In this document: one piece after another, positions 16,733-25,512 of the stretch
Layout of the letters: the number at the start of each line of letters is the position of its first letter
Numbering within the stretch: position 1 is the first letter of the stretch
Program-made: the position numbers and the translations under genes
Source of the DNA: Saccharopolyspora dendranthemae
GTDB lineage: Bacteria; Actinomycetota; Actinomycetes; Mycobacteriales; Pseudonocardiaceae
Direction of reading: 5' to 3'
DNA: 64,000 nucleotides
NCBI RefSeq assembly: GCF_007829955.1
Contig: NZ_VIWX01000005.1
Coordinates: forward strand, 124,001-188,000
The notes under the pieces: generated by a model
What the model was told of the DNA's origin: nothing
Seen by the model: the letters and a program-made list of their open reading frames with translations, nothing else
The model's database searches: none

Positions 16733-18097
16733 ATGGGGCTATTCAGCGCGCTGGACAATGCTGGCGGTCACGTCTTCGGTTGGGAAACCGAGGCGGAGGA
16801 GAACCGCAAGGAGCACACCGCTGAAGCGCAGCGGATCGCTCAGCAGCAGCAGAGCAGGCTCGCGAGCGAGAACTCCGGTCTTCAGATTGGCGCCTACGAC
16901 TCGCCTGGCATCAGCCAGTGCGTGAACTGGGGCGGTTTCAGCCACGGCGACATCTACAAGACAAACCAGGAGTCCATCAAGCCTGACTCGGTCGGTGAGT
17001 CCGCGGACGCTTGGATCAAGCTCGCGAAGGCTCTCCGCGAACGCGGCGAGAATTACCACACCGACCTGGCCAACATCGTCCAAGGCGGTTGGCAGGGTGA
17101 GGCTGCGGACGCTGCATCGGAGGTTGGGAAGCCGGCGTCTGACTGGATGAAGGCGAGTGCAGATGCCTTCGAAATGACTGGCAACAACCTCCAGGGAGCT
17201 GGGGACGCTGCTGGTCAGTCGAAGAAACTCGTCCCCGAGCCCGAAGGCTTCAGCTGGGGTGAGGCTGCTGCGAGTGCTATTCCGTTCGGCCTTGCGGGCG
17301 GTGGGATCAACTCGCTCTCCCAGATGGAGGAGCAGGAGCAGGCTGAGAAGGCTGCTCAGGAGACGATGGGTCGGGTCTACAGCCCGACGTTGACGCAGGT
17401 CGACGCGAAGATGCCGCAGTACACGGCGCCTGACGGTTCGACCGCGAATCCTCCGCCGGTCGCGCCTCCGGGCGGCACCGACTGGGGTGGCGGCATGGGC
17501 GACGGGGGCAACGTTCCCGGTGGTTCGGGTGCGGGTTCCGGTGCTGGTGGCGGCGGGATCGGCGGATCCGGTTCCGGTGTCGGCGGTGGGGGAATCCCCG
17601 GCGGCGGTTACTCCGGTGGCGCCTACCCGGGCGGGACCAGCCCGGCCGGAACCGGCACTGCCTGGGCGAATCCGCCCGGCGGCGGAATTCCCGGCGGTGG
17701 CATGCCCGGTGGCCCGGGAACGGGCGTACCTGGTGGCGGTGCAGGCGGTATGGGTCTCGCGGCCGGCATGGGCATGGGCGCGGGAGGCGCAGCGGGCGCC
17801 GGTGCCGGAGGCCGTGCCGGTGGCATGGGCGCCGGAGCCAAGGGCGCTGGCATGGGTGCTGGTGGCCGGGCCGGGGCCGGTGGTCTCGGCGGTGGCGCGG
17901 GTGCCGGAGCCGGTGCAGGTGCTGGAGCCGGTGGTCGTGGTGCCGCGGGTCGCGGTGGCATGGGCGGCATGGGTGCCGGTCGGAAGGGCGAAGGTTCCGA
18001 GGACGACGAGCACGAGCGTCCGTCCTGGCTCGAAGAGCAGGACGACGTGTGGATGAACGACATGCCCAAGACGGCACCGCCGGTTCTCGGCGAGTGA
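16733..18097 (+). CDS. PPE-like ESX substrate with long Gly-rich tail
   Basis: A 454-residue protein. The N-terminal 200 residues are helical, with a WXG-type turn (VQGGWQGEAADAASE, near residue 120), as in PPE-like proteins that dimerise with small partners and are guided to type VII secretion by EspG. From about residue 240 it becomes Pro/Gly-rich, and residues about 260-430 are nearly pure Gly/Ala/Met repeats (GAGAGAGAGGRG-like). It then closes with a sharply acidic end (EGSEDDEHERPSWLEEQDD). The ATG at 16733 has gggggag upstream. Its EspG-like gene follows 95 bp later. The Gly-rich tail is low-complexity and may be surface-exposed. Confidence 0.72.
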   Translation: MGLFSALDNAGGHVFGWETEAEENRKEHTAEAQRIAQQQQSRLASENSGLQIGAYDSPGISQCVNWGGFSHGDIYKTNQESIKPDSVGESADAWIKLAKALRERGENYHTDLANIVQGGWQGEAADAASEVGKPASDWMKASADAFEMTGNNLQGAGDAAGQSKKLVPEPEGFSWGEAAASAIPFGLAGGGINSLSQMEEQEQAEKAAQETMGRVYSPTLTQVDAKMPQYTAPDGSTANPPPVAPPGGTDWGGGMGDGGNVPGGSGAGSGAGGGGIGGSGSGVGGGGIPGGGYSGGAYPGGTSPAGTGTAWANPPGGGIPGGGMPGGPGTGVPGGGAGGMGLAAGMGMGAGGAAGAGAGGRAGGMGAGAKGAGMGAGGRAGAGGLGGGAGAGAGAGAGAGGRGAAGRGGMGGMGAGRKGEGSEDDEHERPSWLEEQDDVWMNDMPKTAPPVLGE

Positions 18098-18192
18098 GCG
18101 GGCTCTTCACCTGATGCGGCGGCGCGATGCCCGATGGGTTCGCGCCGCCCTGACAAGTCTCTTTTTGCTTCCACGAGTGGGAGAAAGCTCAA

Positions 18193-19017
18193 GTGAGTGT
18201 GTTGGGGCGGTGGCAGCTGCCGCCGGTGCACCTGGACATCGTGCTCAAGTACCTGCGGATCGACGGGCTCACGCTCCCGATCAGCACCCGGTCCTTCGGC
18301 CACACGGCCGATCAGTTCGCCGCGATCGGCAAAGCGGAACTGCCCGCCATGGAGGCCGCCGGTCTCGTCGTGGACGACGAAGTCGTGCCGCCGCTGATCG
18401 ATGCGCTGAAAACCCTGTCCACGCCGTACCTCTGGGTCGATTCGATGTGGTTCCCGGAGCCGGGCAGCGATCACTGCTGGCGGGCGCTGGCGGTGTTCAC
18501 CGAGGGCAACCGGGTCGTGCTCGGGGTGCAAGCGCCCAGCGAGGACCCGAAGCGCGGCGGGCTGCTCACCGTCGAAGTGCACCAGAACGTCCCGCTGCCC
18601 AGCGTCGTGCTCGGCACGCTGCCGCCCGCCAAGCCGGGCACGAGCGGTCCGATCCGCGTTCCGCACAGCTCGCTGCAGGGCGAGAAGGTCGAGGACTACG
18701 ACACCTCCAGCATGATGCAGACCGCCACGCGGCAGCGCGGCAGCAGCGGTGACCAGCAGGTCGAGCTCTACGAGAAGATCGGCAAGGCACCGCACGCGCG
18801 GCTCGGGCAGATCGCGGCGAACAAGCGCGACCAGCACGGCAGGCGCCGCCGGACCCAGGTCCTGTCGTGGTTCGACAACGTCGAGCCCGACGGGCGCTAC
18901 CTCGAAAGCGTGGAACGCGGCAGCACCGGCGAACCGCTCTACGGGTTGCTGCCCGCGGACGCCCGGTTGATCGGGAACGAGATCAACTCGTTGATCAACC
19001 AGATCCGCCAGGCCTGA
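18193..19017 (+). CDS. EspG-family ESX secretion chaperone
   Basis: A 274-residue protein that looks like EspG: cytoplasmic, no signal peptide, opening with QLPPVHLDIVLKYLRIDGL and containing TPYLWVDSMWF, GQIAANKRDQHGRRRRTQVLSWFDN and a C-terminal EINSLINQIRQA helix. EspG binds the tips of PE-PPE heterodimers and keeps them soluble until export through the ESX channel. It directly follows the PPE-like gene, the expected client. The start GTG at 18193 is preceded by gagaaag. A hairpin 28 bp after the stop probably ends the operon. Confidence 0.75.
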   Translation: MSVLGRWQLPPVHLDIVLKYLRIDGLTLPISTRSFGHTADQFAAIGKAELPAMEAAGLVVDDEVVPPLIDALKTLSTPYLWVDSMWFPEPGSDHCWRALAVFTEGNRVVLGVQAPSEDPKRGGLLTVEVHQNVPLPSVVLGTLPPAKPGTSGPIRVPHSSLQGEKVEDYDTSSMMQTATRQRGSSGDQQVELYEKIGKAPHARLGQIAANKRDQHGRRRRTQVLSWFDNVEPDGRYLESVERGSTGEPLYGLLPADARLIGNEINSLINQIRQA

Positions 19018-19044
19018 TCGCCTCCCGGCCGGTCGGTATGCCGC

Positions 19045-19083
19045 ATCGGAGCAGGTCAACGTCCTGCGGGGCCTGACTCCGAT
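19045..19083 (+). terminator. Hairpin after the PPE/EspG operon
   Basis: atcggagcagg pairs with cctgactccgat (one bulged A) around a 16-nt loop. No U-tract follows. It lies between espG and the first M16 gene. Confidence 0.4.
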
Positions 19084-19177
19084 CGCCCCCGCGGGCCTCG
19101 GTCCGGGTGTGCCGACACGCCGAGAATTCCAGAAGGGGGCACGCGCGGGTTGACAGCTCGCACGTAGGCTGCGTGGC

Positions 19178-20500
19178 ATGGTCGAACCCCAGCTGCATCG
19201 CGTCACTCTGCCCAATGGGCTGCGCGTGGTGTTGGCACCGGACTCGGCAGCGGGCCAAGCGTCATCAGGGCAGGCCCCTGTGGTCGGTGTCAGCGTGCAC
19301 TACGACGTGGGCTTCCGCTCTGAACCGGAAGGGCGCACCGGATTTGCGCACCTGTTCGAGCACTTGATGTTCCAGGGCAGCGAAAGCCTCGAGAAGCTCG
19401 CGCACTTCCGCCACGTCCAGGGATCCGGCGGCGTCTTCAACGGTTCGACGCACCAGGACTACACCGACTACTACCAGGTGCTGCCCTCGGCCGCCCTGGA
19501 GCGCGCGCTGTTCCTGGAAGCCGACCGGATGCGCGCCCCGAAGATCACCGAGGAGAACCTGCGCAACCAGGTGGACGTGGTCAAGGAGGAGATCCGGCTC
19601 AACGTCCTCAACCGCCCGTACGGCGGTTTCCCCTGGATCCTGCTGCCGCCGGTGCTCTACTCGACCTTCGCCAACGCGCACAACGGGTACGGCGACTTCA
19701 CCGACCTCGAGAAGGCCACGGTCGACGACTGCGCGGCCTTCTTCGACACCTTCTACTCGCCGGGCAACGCCGTGCTCACCGTCGCCGGTGACCTCGACGT
19801 CGACCGGACGATCAAGCTGATCGAGAAGCACTTCGGCGACGTCCCGGCCCGCGACGTCCCGCAGCGGCCGTCGTTCGGCGAGCCGTTCCCCACCAGCGAG
19901 GTGCGCGGCAAGCACACCGACCCGCACGCGCCGCTGCCCGCCGTCGCGCTGGGCTACCGGCTGCCGGACCCGGTCGGGGAGCTCGACTCCTACCTGGCCA
20001 ACGTGGTCCTCTCGGCGATCCTCTCCGACGGCGACGCGTCCCGGCTGCAGCAGCGGCTCGTGCACTCCGAGGCGCTGGTCGTCGACGTGAGCGCCGGCAC
20101 CGGTCTCATGGGCGCCCCCTTGGACGCGCGCGACCCGGACACCTTCACCTTCACCGCGATCCACACCCCCGACGTCGGGGTGGACCGCGTGATCGGCGCG
20201 ATCGACGAGGAGCTCGACAAGATCGCCTCCGAGGGCCCGAGCGAGGAGGAGCTGCACCGCGTCACCGCGCGCTGGGCGGCGAGCCTCTACCGGGAGCACG
20301 ACAGGGTCATCTCGCGGACCCTGGACCTGGGCAGCACCGAACTGCTGCACGGCCGCGCCGAGCTGATCTCGGAGCTGCCCTCCCGGATCGGCCAGGTCCG
20401 GTCCCAGGACGTCGCCGCGGCCGCCAAGGCCCTGCGCTCCGACGCCCGCGCCGTGCTGGAGATCGAACCCGCTGGTGACGAGAACGGAGGTGCGGCATGA
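19178..20500 (+). CDS. M16 family zinc peptidase, catalytic member
   Basis: A 440-residue pitrilysin-family peptidase. The inverted zinc motif HxxEH is present as HLFEH near residue 58, and the distal Glu ligand lies in NQVDVVKEEIRLN about 75 residues later. The second half keeps the typical FYSPGNAVLTVAGD segment. There is no signal peptide. Many bacterial M16 peptidases act as heterodimers with a non-catalytic sister, and here the next gene overlaps by 4 bases (ATGA) and lacks the zinc motif, so the two very probably form one enzyme that degrades peptides in a closed chamber. Confidence 0.9.
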   Translation: MVEPQLHRVTLPNGLRVVLAPDSAAGQASSGQAPVVGVSVHYDVGFRSEPEGRTGFAHLFEHLMFQGSESLEKLAHFRHVQGSGGVFNGSTHQDYTDYYQVLPSAALERALFLEADRMRAPKITEENLRNQVDVVKEEIRLNVLNRPYGGFPWILLPPVLYSTFANAHNGYGDFTDLEKATVDDCAAFFDTFYSPGNAVLTVAGDLDVDRTIKLIEKHFGDVPARDVPQRPSFGEPFPTSEVRGKHTDPHAPLPAVALGYRLPDPVGELDSYLANVVLSAILSDGDASRLQQRLVHSEALVVDVSAGTGLMGAPLDARDPDTFTFTAIHTPDVGVDRVIGAIDEELDKIASEGPSEEELHRVTARWAASLYREHDRVISRTLDLGSTELLHGRAELISELPSRIGQVRSQDVAAAAKALRSDARAVLEIEPAGDENGGAA

Positions 20501-21864
20501 CCCGCGCAACGCACCGCAGCGCCGAGGAGATCGGCCGCACCGAGGCAGGTCCGCGACCGCTGCCGCCGCTGGCCGAACCCCGCACCGGCGTCCAGCCGGT
20601 GGGCGTGGACACCGTGCTGCCCAACGGACTTCGCGTCATCGCCGTCCGCCACGGCCAGGTGCCGATGGTCGAGATGCGCCTGCGCATCCCGTTCGCCGGC
20701 GACGCCCGGGAGCACCCCGCGCAGGCCGAGGTCCTGGCCGAAACGCTGCTGACCGGCACCGAGCGCCGCGACCGGGTCAAGATGGACACCGACCTGGCCG
20801 CTGTCGGCGGAGACCTGCACGCGGCGGTCGATCCGGAGCGGTTGAGCATCGCCGGAGACGCGCTGGCCAGCGGGCTGGACACGCTGCTGGACGTCCTCGC
20901 CGACGCGCTGACCGGCGCCACCTACGCCGAGGACGAGATCAACGCCGAACGCGCTCGGCTGGTCGAGCGGATCAGCGTGGCCCGCTCGCAGCCCCGGGTG
21001 ATCGCCCGCGAGGAGCTGCAGCGCCACCGCTACGGCGACCACCCCTACGTCCGCGAGGTCCCGCAGGCCGAGGACGTGGCCGAGGTGACCGCCGAGCAGG
21101 TCCGGGCGCTGCACGGCGCGGCCGTGCTGCCGCGCGGTGCGGTCCTGGTGCTGGTCGGCGACATCGACCCGGACGCCGTGGTCGGCGAGGTCGAAAAGGC
21201 CTTGGTCGGCTGGAAGTCCGAGGCCTCGGCCCGCGAACTGCCCGCGCTGCCGCCGGTCACCGGTGGCGACGTGCGGCTGGTGCACCGGCCGGGCGCCGTC
21301 CAGTCGCAGCTGCGCTTCTCGGCGCAGGCGCTGGCCCGCACCGACGAGCGCTACCCGGCGCTGCAGATCGCGAACCTCGTCTTCGGCGGCTACTTCTCCT
21401 CGCGCCTGGTGGAGAACATCCGCGAGGACAAGGGCTACACCTACGGCGCGCACTCGTCGTTCGAGTTCACCAAGGGCAACGGCACGCTGCTGGTCGACGC
21501 CGACACCGCCAGCGAGGTCACCGCGGCCGCACTGCTGGAAACCCGCTACGAGCTGGCGAAGATGGCGCTGGTGCCGCCGACGGAATCCGAGGTCGAGTCG
21601 GCTCGGCAGTACGCGATCGGTGGGCTGCTGACCTCGACGGCCTCGCAGGCCGGACTGGCTTCGACCCTGTCGGGGCTGGCTGCGGCGGGCCTGGACCAGG
21701 ACTGGCTGAGCGCGCACCCCGAGCGGCTGCGCGGGGTCACGGTCGAGCAGGTCGCGGACGCGGCGAAGCTGTTCGCACCGGGTTCGTTCACCGGCATCGT
21801 CGTCGGTGACGCCGACAAGCTGGCCGACCAGCTGCAACTGCTCGGCGGCGTGGAGCTGCCATGA
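20497..21864 (+). CDS. M16 family protein, non-catalytic partner
   Basis: A 455-residue M16 homologue that lacks HxxEH; the corresponding place reads DAREHPAQAEVLAETLLTGT. The C-terminal half retains the substrate-gripping block ENIREDKGYTYGAHSSFEF, typical of the regulatory subunit in mitochondrial-type processing peptidases and in paired bacterial M16 enzymes. It overlaps the catalytic gene by 4 bases and should assemble with it. nudC begins 26 bp after the stop, so the three genes may share a transcript. Confidence 0.88.
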   Translation: MTRATHRSAEEIGRTEAGPRPLPPLAEPRTGVQPVGVDTVLPNGLRVIAVRHGQVPMVEMRLRIPFAGDAREHPAQAEVLAETLLTGTERRDRVKMDTDLAAVGGDLHAAVDPERLSIAGDALASGLDTLLDVLADALTGATYAEDEINAERARLVERISVARSQPRVIAREELQRHRYGDHPYVREVPQAEDVAEVTAEQVRALHGAAVLPRGAVLVLVGDIDPDAVVGEVEKALVGWKSEASARELPALPPVTGGDVRLVHRPGAVQSQLRFSAQALARTDERYPALQIANLVFGGYFSSRLVENIREDKGYTYGAHSSFEFTKGNGTLLVDADTASEVTAAALLETRYELAKMALVPPTESEVESARQYAIGGLLTSTASQAGLASTLSGLAAAGLDQDWLSAHPERLRGVTVEQVADAAKLFAPGSFTGIVVGDADKLADQLQLLGGVELP

Positions 21865-21889
21865 GCCGGTTACCGGATGGAGCGCAAGG

Positions 21890-22816
21890 ATGACGCGCGA
21901 AGTGTTCGCCGGTGGGGGTTTCCAGCTGGATTCCCCTCCGCTCCTCTCGCGGTCCACTGTGGACCGCCGGGAGGAGTGGCGGGAATCCCTCGACGGTGGC
22001 GCGAAGCTGTGGCACACCGGCAGGGTCGTGCTCGTCGACGCCAAGGGGCGCTCGCAGATCGGCGAGGACGCGCGACTGGTGGTGCAACCGGCCGTCGACT
22101 TCGGTGATCGGCCGTCGCCGAACGCGGTGCTGCTCGGCGTCGAGGACGACGTCAGCTTCTGGGCGCTGCGCACGGATCACGACGGTGCCCAGGACGGCTG
22201 GCGGGACCTGCGTTCCGGCGGTGCGCTGCTCAACGACACCGATGCCGGGCTGCTCACCACCGCCGTCGGCCTGCTGGGCTGGCACGACAACGCCCGCTAC
22301 TGCGCGGTCTGCGGTGCGGCGACCACCCGTGTCCGAGCCGGGTGGGCCCGGCGCTGCTCGGGTTGCGACCGCGAGGAGTACCCGCGCACCGATCCGGCGG
22401 TGATCTGCCTGGTCAGCGACGGTGAGGACCACGTGCTGCTGGCCCGGCAGCCGATCTGGCCGCAGTTCCGCTTCTCGGTGCTCGCCGGGTTCGTCGAGGT
22501 CGGTGAGTCGCTGGAGGCCTGCGCCGCGCGCGAGATCGAGGAGGAGGTCGGGGTCAAGGTCACCGACGTCCGGTACCTCGGCAGCCAGCCGTGGCCGTTC
22601 CCGCGTTCGCTGATGCTCGGTTTCGCCGCCATCGCCGACCGCAACGCCCCGCTGGTCCCGGCGGACGGCGAGATCGAGGAAGCCCGCTGGGTCCACCGCG
22701 ACACGATCCTCGCGGCCCTGGAGGCCGAGGGCGAACCGGTGGACGGCGTCCGCCTTCCCCCGAACGTCTCCATCGCCTACCGAATGATCAAGGGCTGGGC
22801 CACTTCCAAGCCCTGA
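21890..22816 (+). CDS. nudC: NAD+ diphosphatase (Nudix)
   Basis: A 308-residue NudC-type hydrolase that cleaves NADH/NAD+ to NMN and AMP and in some bacteria removes NAD caps from RNA. A zinc ribbon is visible (CAVCG near 142 and CSGC about 18 residues later), then the Nudix box GFVEVGESLEACAAREIEEEVGV near residue 203, followed by the diagnostic SQPWPFPRSLM of the NADH-specific subgroup. The ATG at 21890 follows agcgcaagg. Its place just before uvrD2 matches Rv3199c-Rv3198c of M. tuberculosis. Confidence 0.93.
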   Translation: MTREVFAGGGFQLDSPPLLSRSTVDRREEWRESLDGGAKLWHTGRVVLVDAKGRSQIGEDARLVVQPAVDFGDRPSPNAVLLGVEDDVSFWALRTDHDGAQDGWRDLRSGGALLNDTDAGLLTTAVGLLGWHDNARYCAVCGAATTRVRAGWARRCSGCDREEYPRTDPAVICLVSDGEDHVLLARQPIWPQFRFSVLAGFVEVGESLEACAAREIEEEVGVKVTDVRYLGSQPWPFPRSLMLGFAAIADRNAPLVPADGEIEEARWVHRDTILAALEAEGEPVDGVRLPPNVSIAYRMIKGWATSKP

Positions 22817-22977
22817 CGCCCCACCGCGGCCGGGGAATTCGAACTTCGCGCGAAATTCGAATCCTCGGCCCGGGTCCGGGTGTGTCTGCGCTGGTCGGGG
22901 AGTGGGGAACGCGATCTGGGCGACACACGGTGGTGGGTATCGCCTGATCGGTGTCGGGGGTCTGCGAGGATGCCTGC

Positions 22978-25053
22978 ATGGCCGATCAACCGCGTCTCCT
23001 GGAAGGTTTGGATCCGGAGCAGCGGCAGGCCGTCATCGCACCGCGCGGGCCGGTGTGCGTCCTGGCGGGTGCGGGGACGGGCAAGACCCGGACCATCACC
23101 CACCGCATCGCCCACCTCGTCCAGCGCGGTCTCGTAGCGCCTCGGCAGGTCCTGGCCGTGACCTTCACGGCGCGGGCCGCGGGCGAGATGCGCACCCGGT
23201 TGCGGGAGCTCGGGGCCTCGGGGGTGCAGGCGCAGACCTTCCACGCGGCGTCCTTCCGGCAGCTCCGGTACTTCTGGCCGCGGGTCCACGACACCCCCAT
23301 GTGGCAGCTCACCGACAACAAGTTCCGCCTGGTCATGCAGGCCGCGAACCGGCTGGGGCTGTCCACCGAGCGGGAGGACGTGCGCGACCTCGCCAGCGAG
23401 ATCGAGTGGTCGAAGTCCTCGCTGATCAGTCCGGAGCAGTACCCGGCGGCCGCGCAGCAGGCCGGGCGCGAGACGCCGATCCTGCCGGAGTTGATCGCGA
23501 AGGCCTTCGCCGGTTACGAGAAGCTCAAGAGCGGCGCGCAGCTGCTCGACTTCGACGACCTGCTGCTGCACATCGCGGCGATCCTGGAGGACCGCGACGA
23601 CGTCGCGGAGGAGTTCCGCAGCCAGTACCGATCCTTCGTGGTCGACGAGTACCAGGACGTCAACCCGCTGCAGGCCCGGGTGCTCGACGCCTGGGTCGGC
23701 AACCGCGACGACCTCACCGTCGTCGGGGACGCCAACCAGACCATCTACTCCTTCGCGGGCGCCTCCCCGAAGTGGTTGATCAACTTCCCGCGGAAGTACC
23801 CGGAAGCGACCGTGGTGCGGCTCGAGCGCGACTACCGGTCGACCCCGCAGGTCGTGGACCTGGCCAACCAGGTCATCGGTGCCGCGCGCGAACGTCCCGC
23901 CGGCACCCGGTTGAAGCTGGTCGGGCAGCGGCCCGACGGTCCGCGCCCGGACTTCGCCGAGTACGACGACGAGACGGATGAAGCCGACGCGATCGCGCGC
24001 AAGATCGCGCAGCTCGCCAAGCGAGGGGTCGCGCTCTCGGAGATCGCGATCCTGTTCCGCGTCAACGCCCAGTCCGAGGTCTACGAGAAGGCGCTGTCCG
24101 ACGCCGAGATCCCGTACCAGGTGCGGGGTGGCGAGCGGTTCTTCGCACGCGCCGAGATCCGCCAGGCCATGGCCACCCTGCGCACCGCGATCGCCCGCGA
24201 CACCGCCGCCGAGGACCTGCCCGCAACGGTGCGGGAGCTGCTCGTCGAGGTCGGCCTGACCGACGAGCCGCCTGCCGGTGGCTCCGCCCGCGAGCGCTGG
24301 GAGTCGCTGATCGCGCTGGTCGAGCTCGCGGAAGGACTCGTCGCCACCTCGCCCGACGCCGACCTGTCCCGCTACGTCGCCGAGCTCGACGCTCGCGCCG
24401 AGGCCCAGCACCCGCCGACGGTCGAGGGCGTCACGCTCGCGTCGCTCCACGCGGCCAAGGGTCTGGAGTGGGACGCGGTGTTCCTGACGGGCTTGGTCGA
24501 CGGGACCTTGCCGATCCAGCACGCCGACACCGATGCGGCGGTGGAGGAGGAGCGACGCCTGTTCTACGTCGGCGTCACCCGCGCGCGCGAGCACCTGCAT
24601 CTGTCCTGGGCGCTGGCGCGCGCCGGCGGGCGTCGATTCCGGCGTCGCAGCCGGTTCGTCTACAGCCTCGTGCCCGACGGGCACCCGGCTGCGCTGCCGG
24701 GCAAGGTCAAGCAGCCGCAGCCGCCTGCGCGGCACACCGCGACGATCAAGCCGAAGTGCCGGGTGTGCTCGTGCACGCTGGTCAGCACGATCGACATCAA
24801 GCTCGGGCGGTGCTCGGACTGCCCGTCCGACGTCGACGAGAACCTGCTCGAACAGCTCAAGGCGTGGCGCAGCGAGCGCGCGAAGCAGCTCAAGGTCCCG
24901 GCCTACGTCGTGTTCACCGATGCGACGCTGACGGCGATCGCGGAGCAGCGGCCGGAGGACGAATCCGCGTTGGTGGGGATCTCCGGGATCGGCGCCACCA
25001 AGATCCAGAAATTCGGCACCGACGTGCTCGCCTTGATCAACCGGGTGAACTAG
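22978..25053 (+). CDS. uvrD2: UvrD2-type ATP-dependent DNA helicase with HRDC domain
   Basis: A 691-residue superfamily 1A helicase. Motor motifs: LAGAGTGKTRT (Walker A, about residues 29-39), VVDEYQDVNPLQ (motif II), GDANQTIYSFAGA (III), LASLHAAKGLEWDAV (V) and FYVGVTRARE (VI). The C-terminal third carries a tetracysteine zinc module (CRVCSCT and CSDC, near residues 597-617) and an HRDC domain (LKAWRSERAKQLKVPAYVVF, then GISGIGATKIQKFG). That layout is the hallmark of mycobacterial UvrD2, whose helicase activity needs the zinc module. The ATG at 22978 has gagga 8 nt upstream. The whiB7 promoter begins within 12 bp of its stop. Confidence 0.93.
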   Translation: MADQPRLLEGLDPEQRQAVIAPRGPVCVLAGAGTGKTRTITHRIAHLVQRGLVAPRQVLAVTFTARAAGEMRTRLRELGASGVQAQTFHAASFRQLRYFWPRVHDTPMWQLTDNKFRLVMQAANRLGLSTEREDVRDLASEIEWSKSSLISPEQYPAAAQQAGRETPILPELIAKAFAGYEKLKSGAQLLDFDDLLLHIAAILEDRDDVAEEFRSQYRSFVVDEYQDVNPLQARVLDAWVGNRDDLTVVGDANQTIYSFAGASPKWLINFPRKYPEATVVRLERDYRSTPQVVDLANQVIGAARERPAGTRLKLVGQRPDGPRPDFAEYDDETDEADAIARKIAQLAKRGVALSEIAILFRVNAQSEVYEKALSDAEIPYQVRGGERFFARAEIRQAMATLRTAIARDTAAEDLPATVRELLVEVGLTDEPPAGGSARERWESLIALVELAEGLVATSPDADLSRYVAELDARAEAQHPPTVEGVTLASLHAAKGLEWDAVFLTGLVDGTLPIQHADTDAAVEEERRLFYVGVTRAREHLHLSWALARAGGRRFRRRSRFVYSLVPDGHPAALPGKVKQPQPPARHTATIKPKCRVCSCTLVSTIDIKLGRCSDCPSDVDENLLEQLKAWRSERAKQLKVPAYVVFTDATLTAIAEQRPEDESALVGISGIGATKIQKFGTDVLALINRVN

Positions 25054-25064
25054 CAAAATCGCAG

Positions 25065-25106
25065 GTCAAAAATATGTTGCGGGTTGTACCCCGCAACCAA
25101 TAACCT
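25065..25106 (+). promoter_or_regulatory. Putative whiB7 promoter with AT-rich WhiB7 box
   Basis: tcaaaaatat directly precedes a -35-like TTGCGG (25077-25082), an 18-bp spacer and TAACCT (25101-25106). In mycobacteria and streptomycetes WhiB7 promoters carry an AT-rich tract a few bases upstream of the -35, contacted by the AT-hook. The -35 sits in a perfect palindrome TTGCGGG-ttgtac-CCCGCAA (25077-25096). The predicted leader to whiB7 is about 400 nt. Confidence 0.55.
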
Positions 25107-25172
25107 CGTAAACACGCGCGCGCCGATTCGGCGCGCATTCGCCGGACGAGACCGATGAGGAGGTGGGGAGCA

Positions 25173-25376
25173 GTGAAGATCTTCGAGACCATCACGAATG
25201 CCCCGCGCTCCTTCATGGCCGGGGTCGTTTCGCTGCTCGCGGGCACCTTCGTGCCCTTCGCCGCCATTGCCGCTGATCTGCGCGTCACCAAGCCGCGCGT
25301 CTACGGCTTCGTCCCGGCGACCACGCAGCACCCGCGCAAGTCGGTCCGCTGGCTCTTCCTGGATCCGCTGATCTAG
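25173..25376 (+). CDS. Upstream ORF in the whiB7 leader (leader peptide)
   Basis: A 67-residue frame starting at a GTG with a strong site (gaggaggtggggag). It begins MKIFETITNAPRSFMAGVV, has a hydrophobic middle (SLLAGTFVPFAAIAA) and ends VYGFVPATTQHPRKSVRWLF followed by LDPLI. I recognise no protein family. Its stop lies 20 bp before a perfect intrinsic terminator, which in turn precedes whiB7. whiB7/wblC genes are known to be controlled by leader ORFs and conditional termination in response to ribosome-targeting antibiotics, so this is most likely the sensing ORF. An alternative start is the ATG at 25155. Confidence 0.6.
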   Translation: MKIFETITNAPRSFMAGVVSLLAGTFVPFAAIAADLRVTKPRVYGFVPATTQHPRKSVRWLFLDPLI

Positions 25377-25396
25377 GAAAGCCCCAGGCTTCTCAG

Positions 25397-25433
25397 AAGG
25401 CCGCGGACCTGCACACGGGTCCGCGGCCTTTTT
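25397..25433 (+). terminator. Attenuator terminator upstream of whiB7
   Basis: aaggccgcggacc (25397-25409) pairs perfectly, 13 bp, with ggtccgcggcctt (25418-25430) around an 8-nt loop, followed by ttttt. The heptamer GCGGACC of the 5' arm can instead pair with GGTCCGC at 25343-25349 inside the leader ORF, which would form an antiterminator. Confidence 0.8.
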
Positions 25434-25512
25434 GTGCTGGGTTGATCCACATCCACAACCACATCCATCCACAACCACACGTTGTCTGCCATCGACTACT
25501 GGAGGAAGTCGT

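Noticed and set aside
21952..21966. Palindrome ggtccactgtggacc
   Set aside because: It lies inside the nudC coding sequence and fits its codons; there is no promoter next to it.
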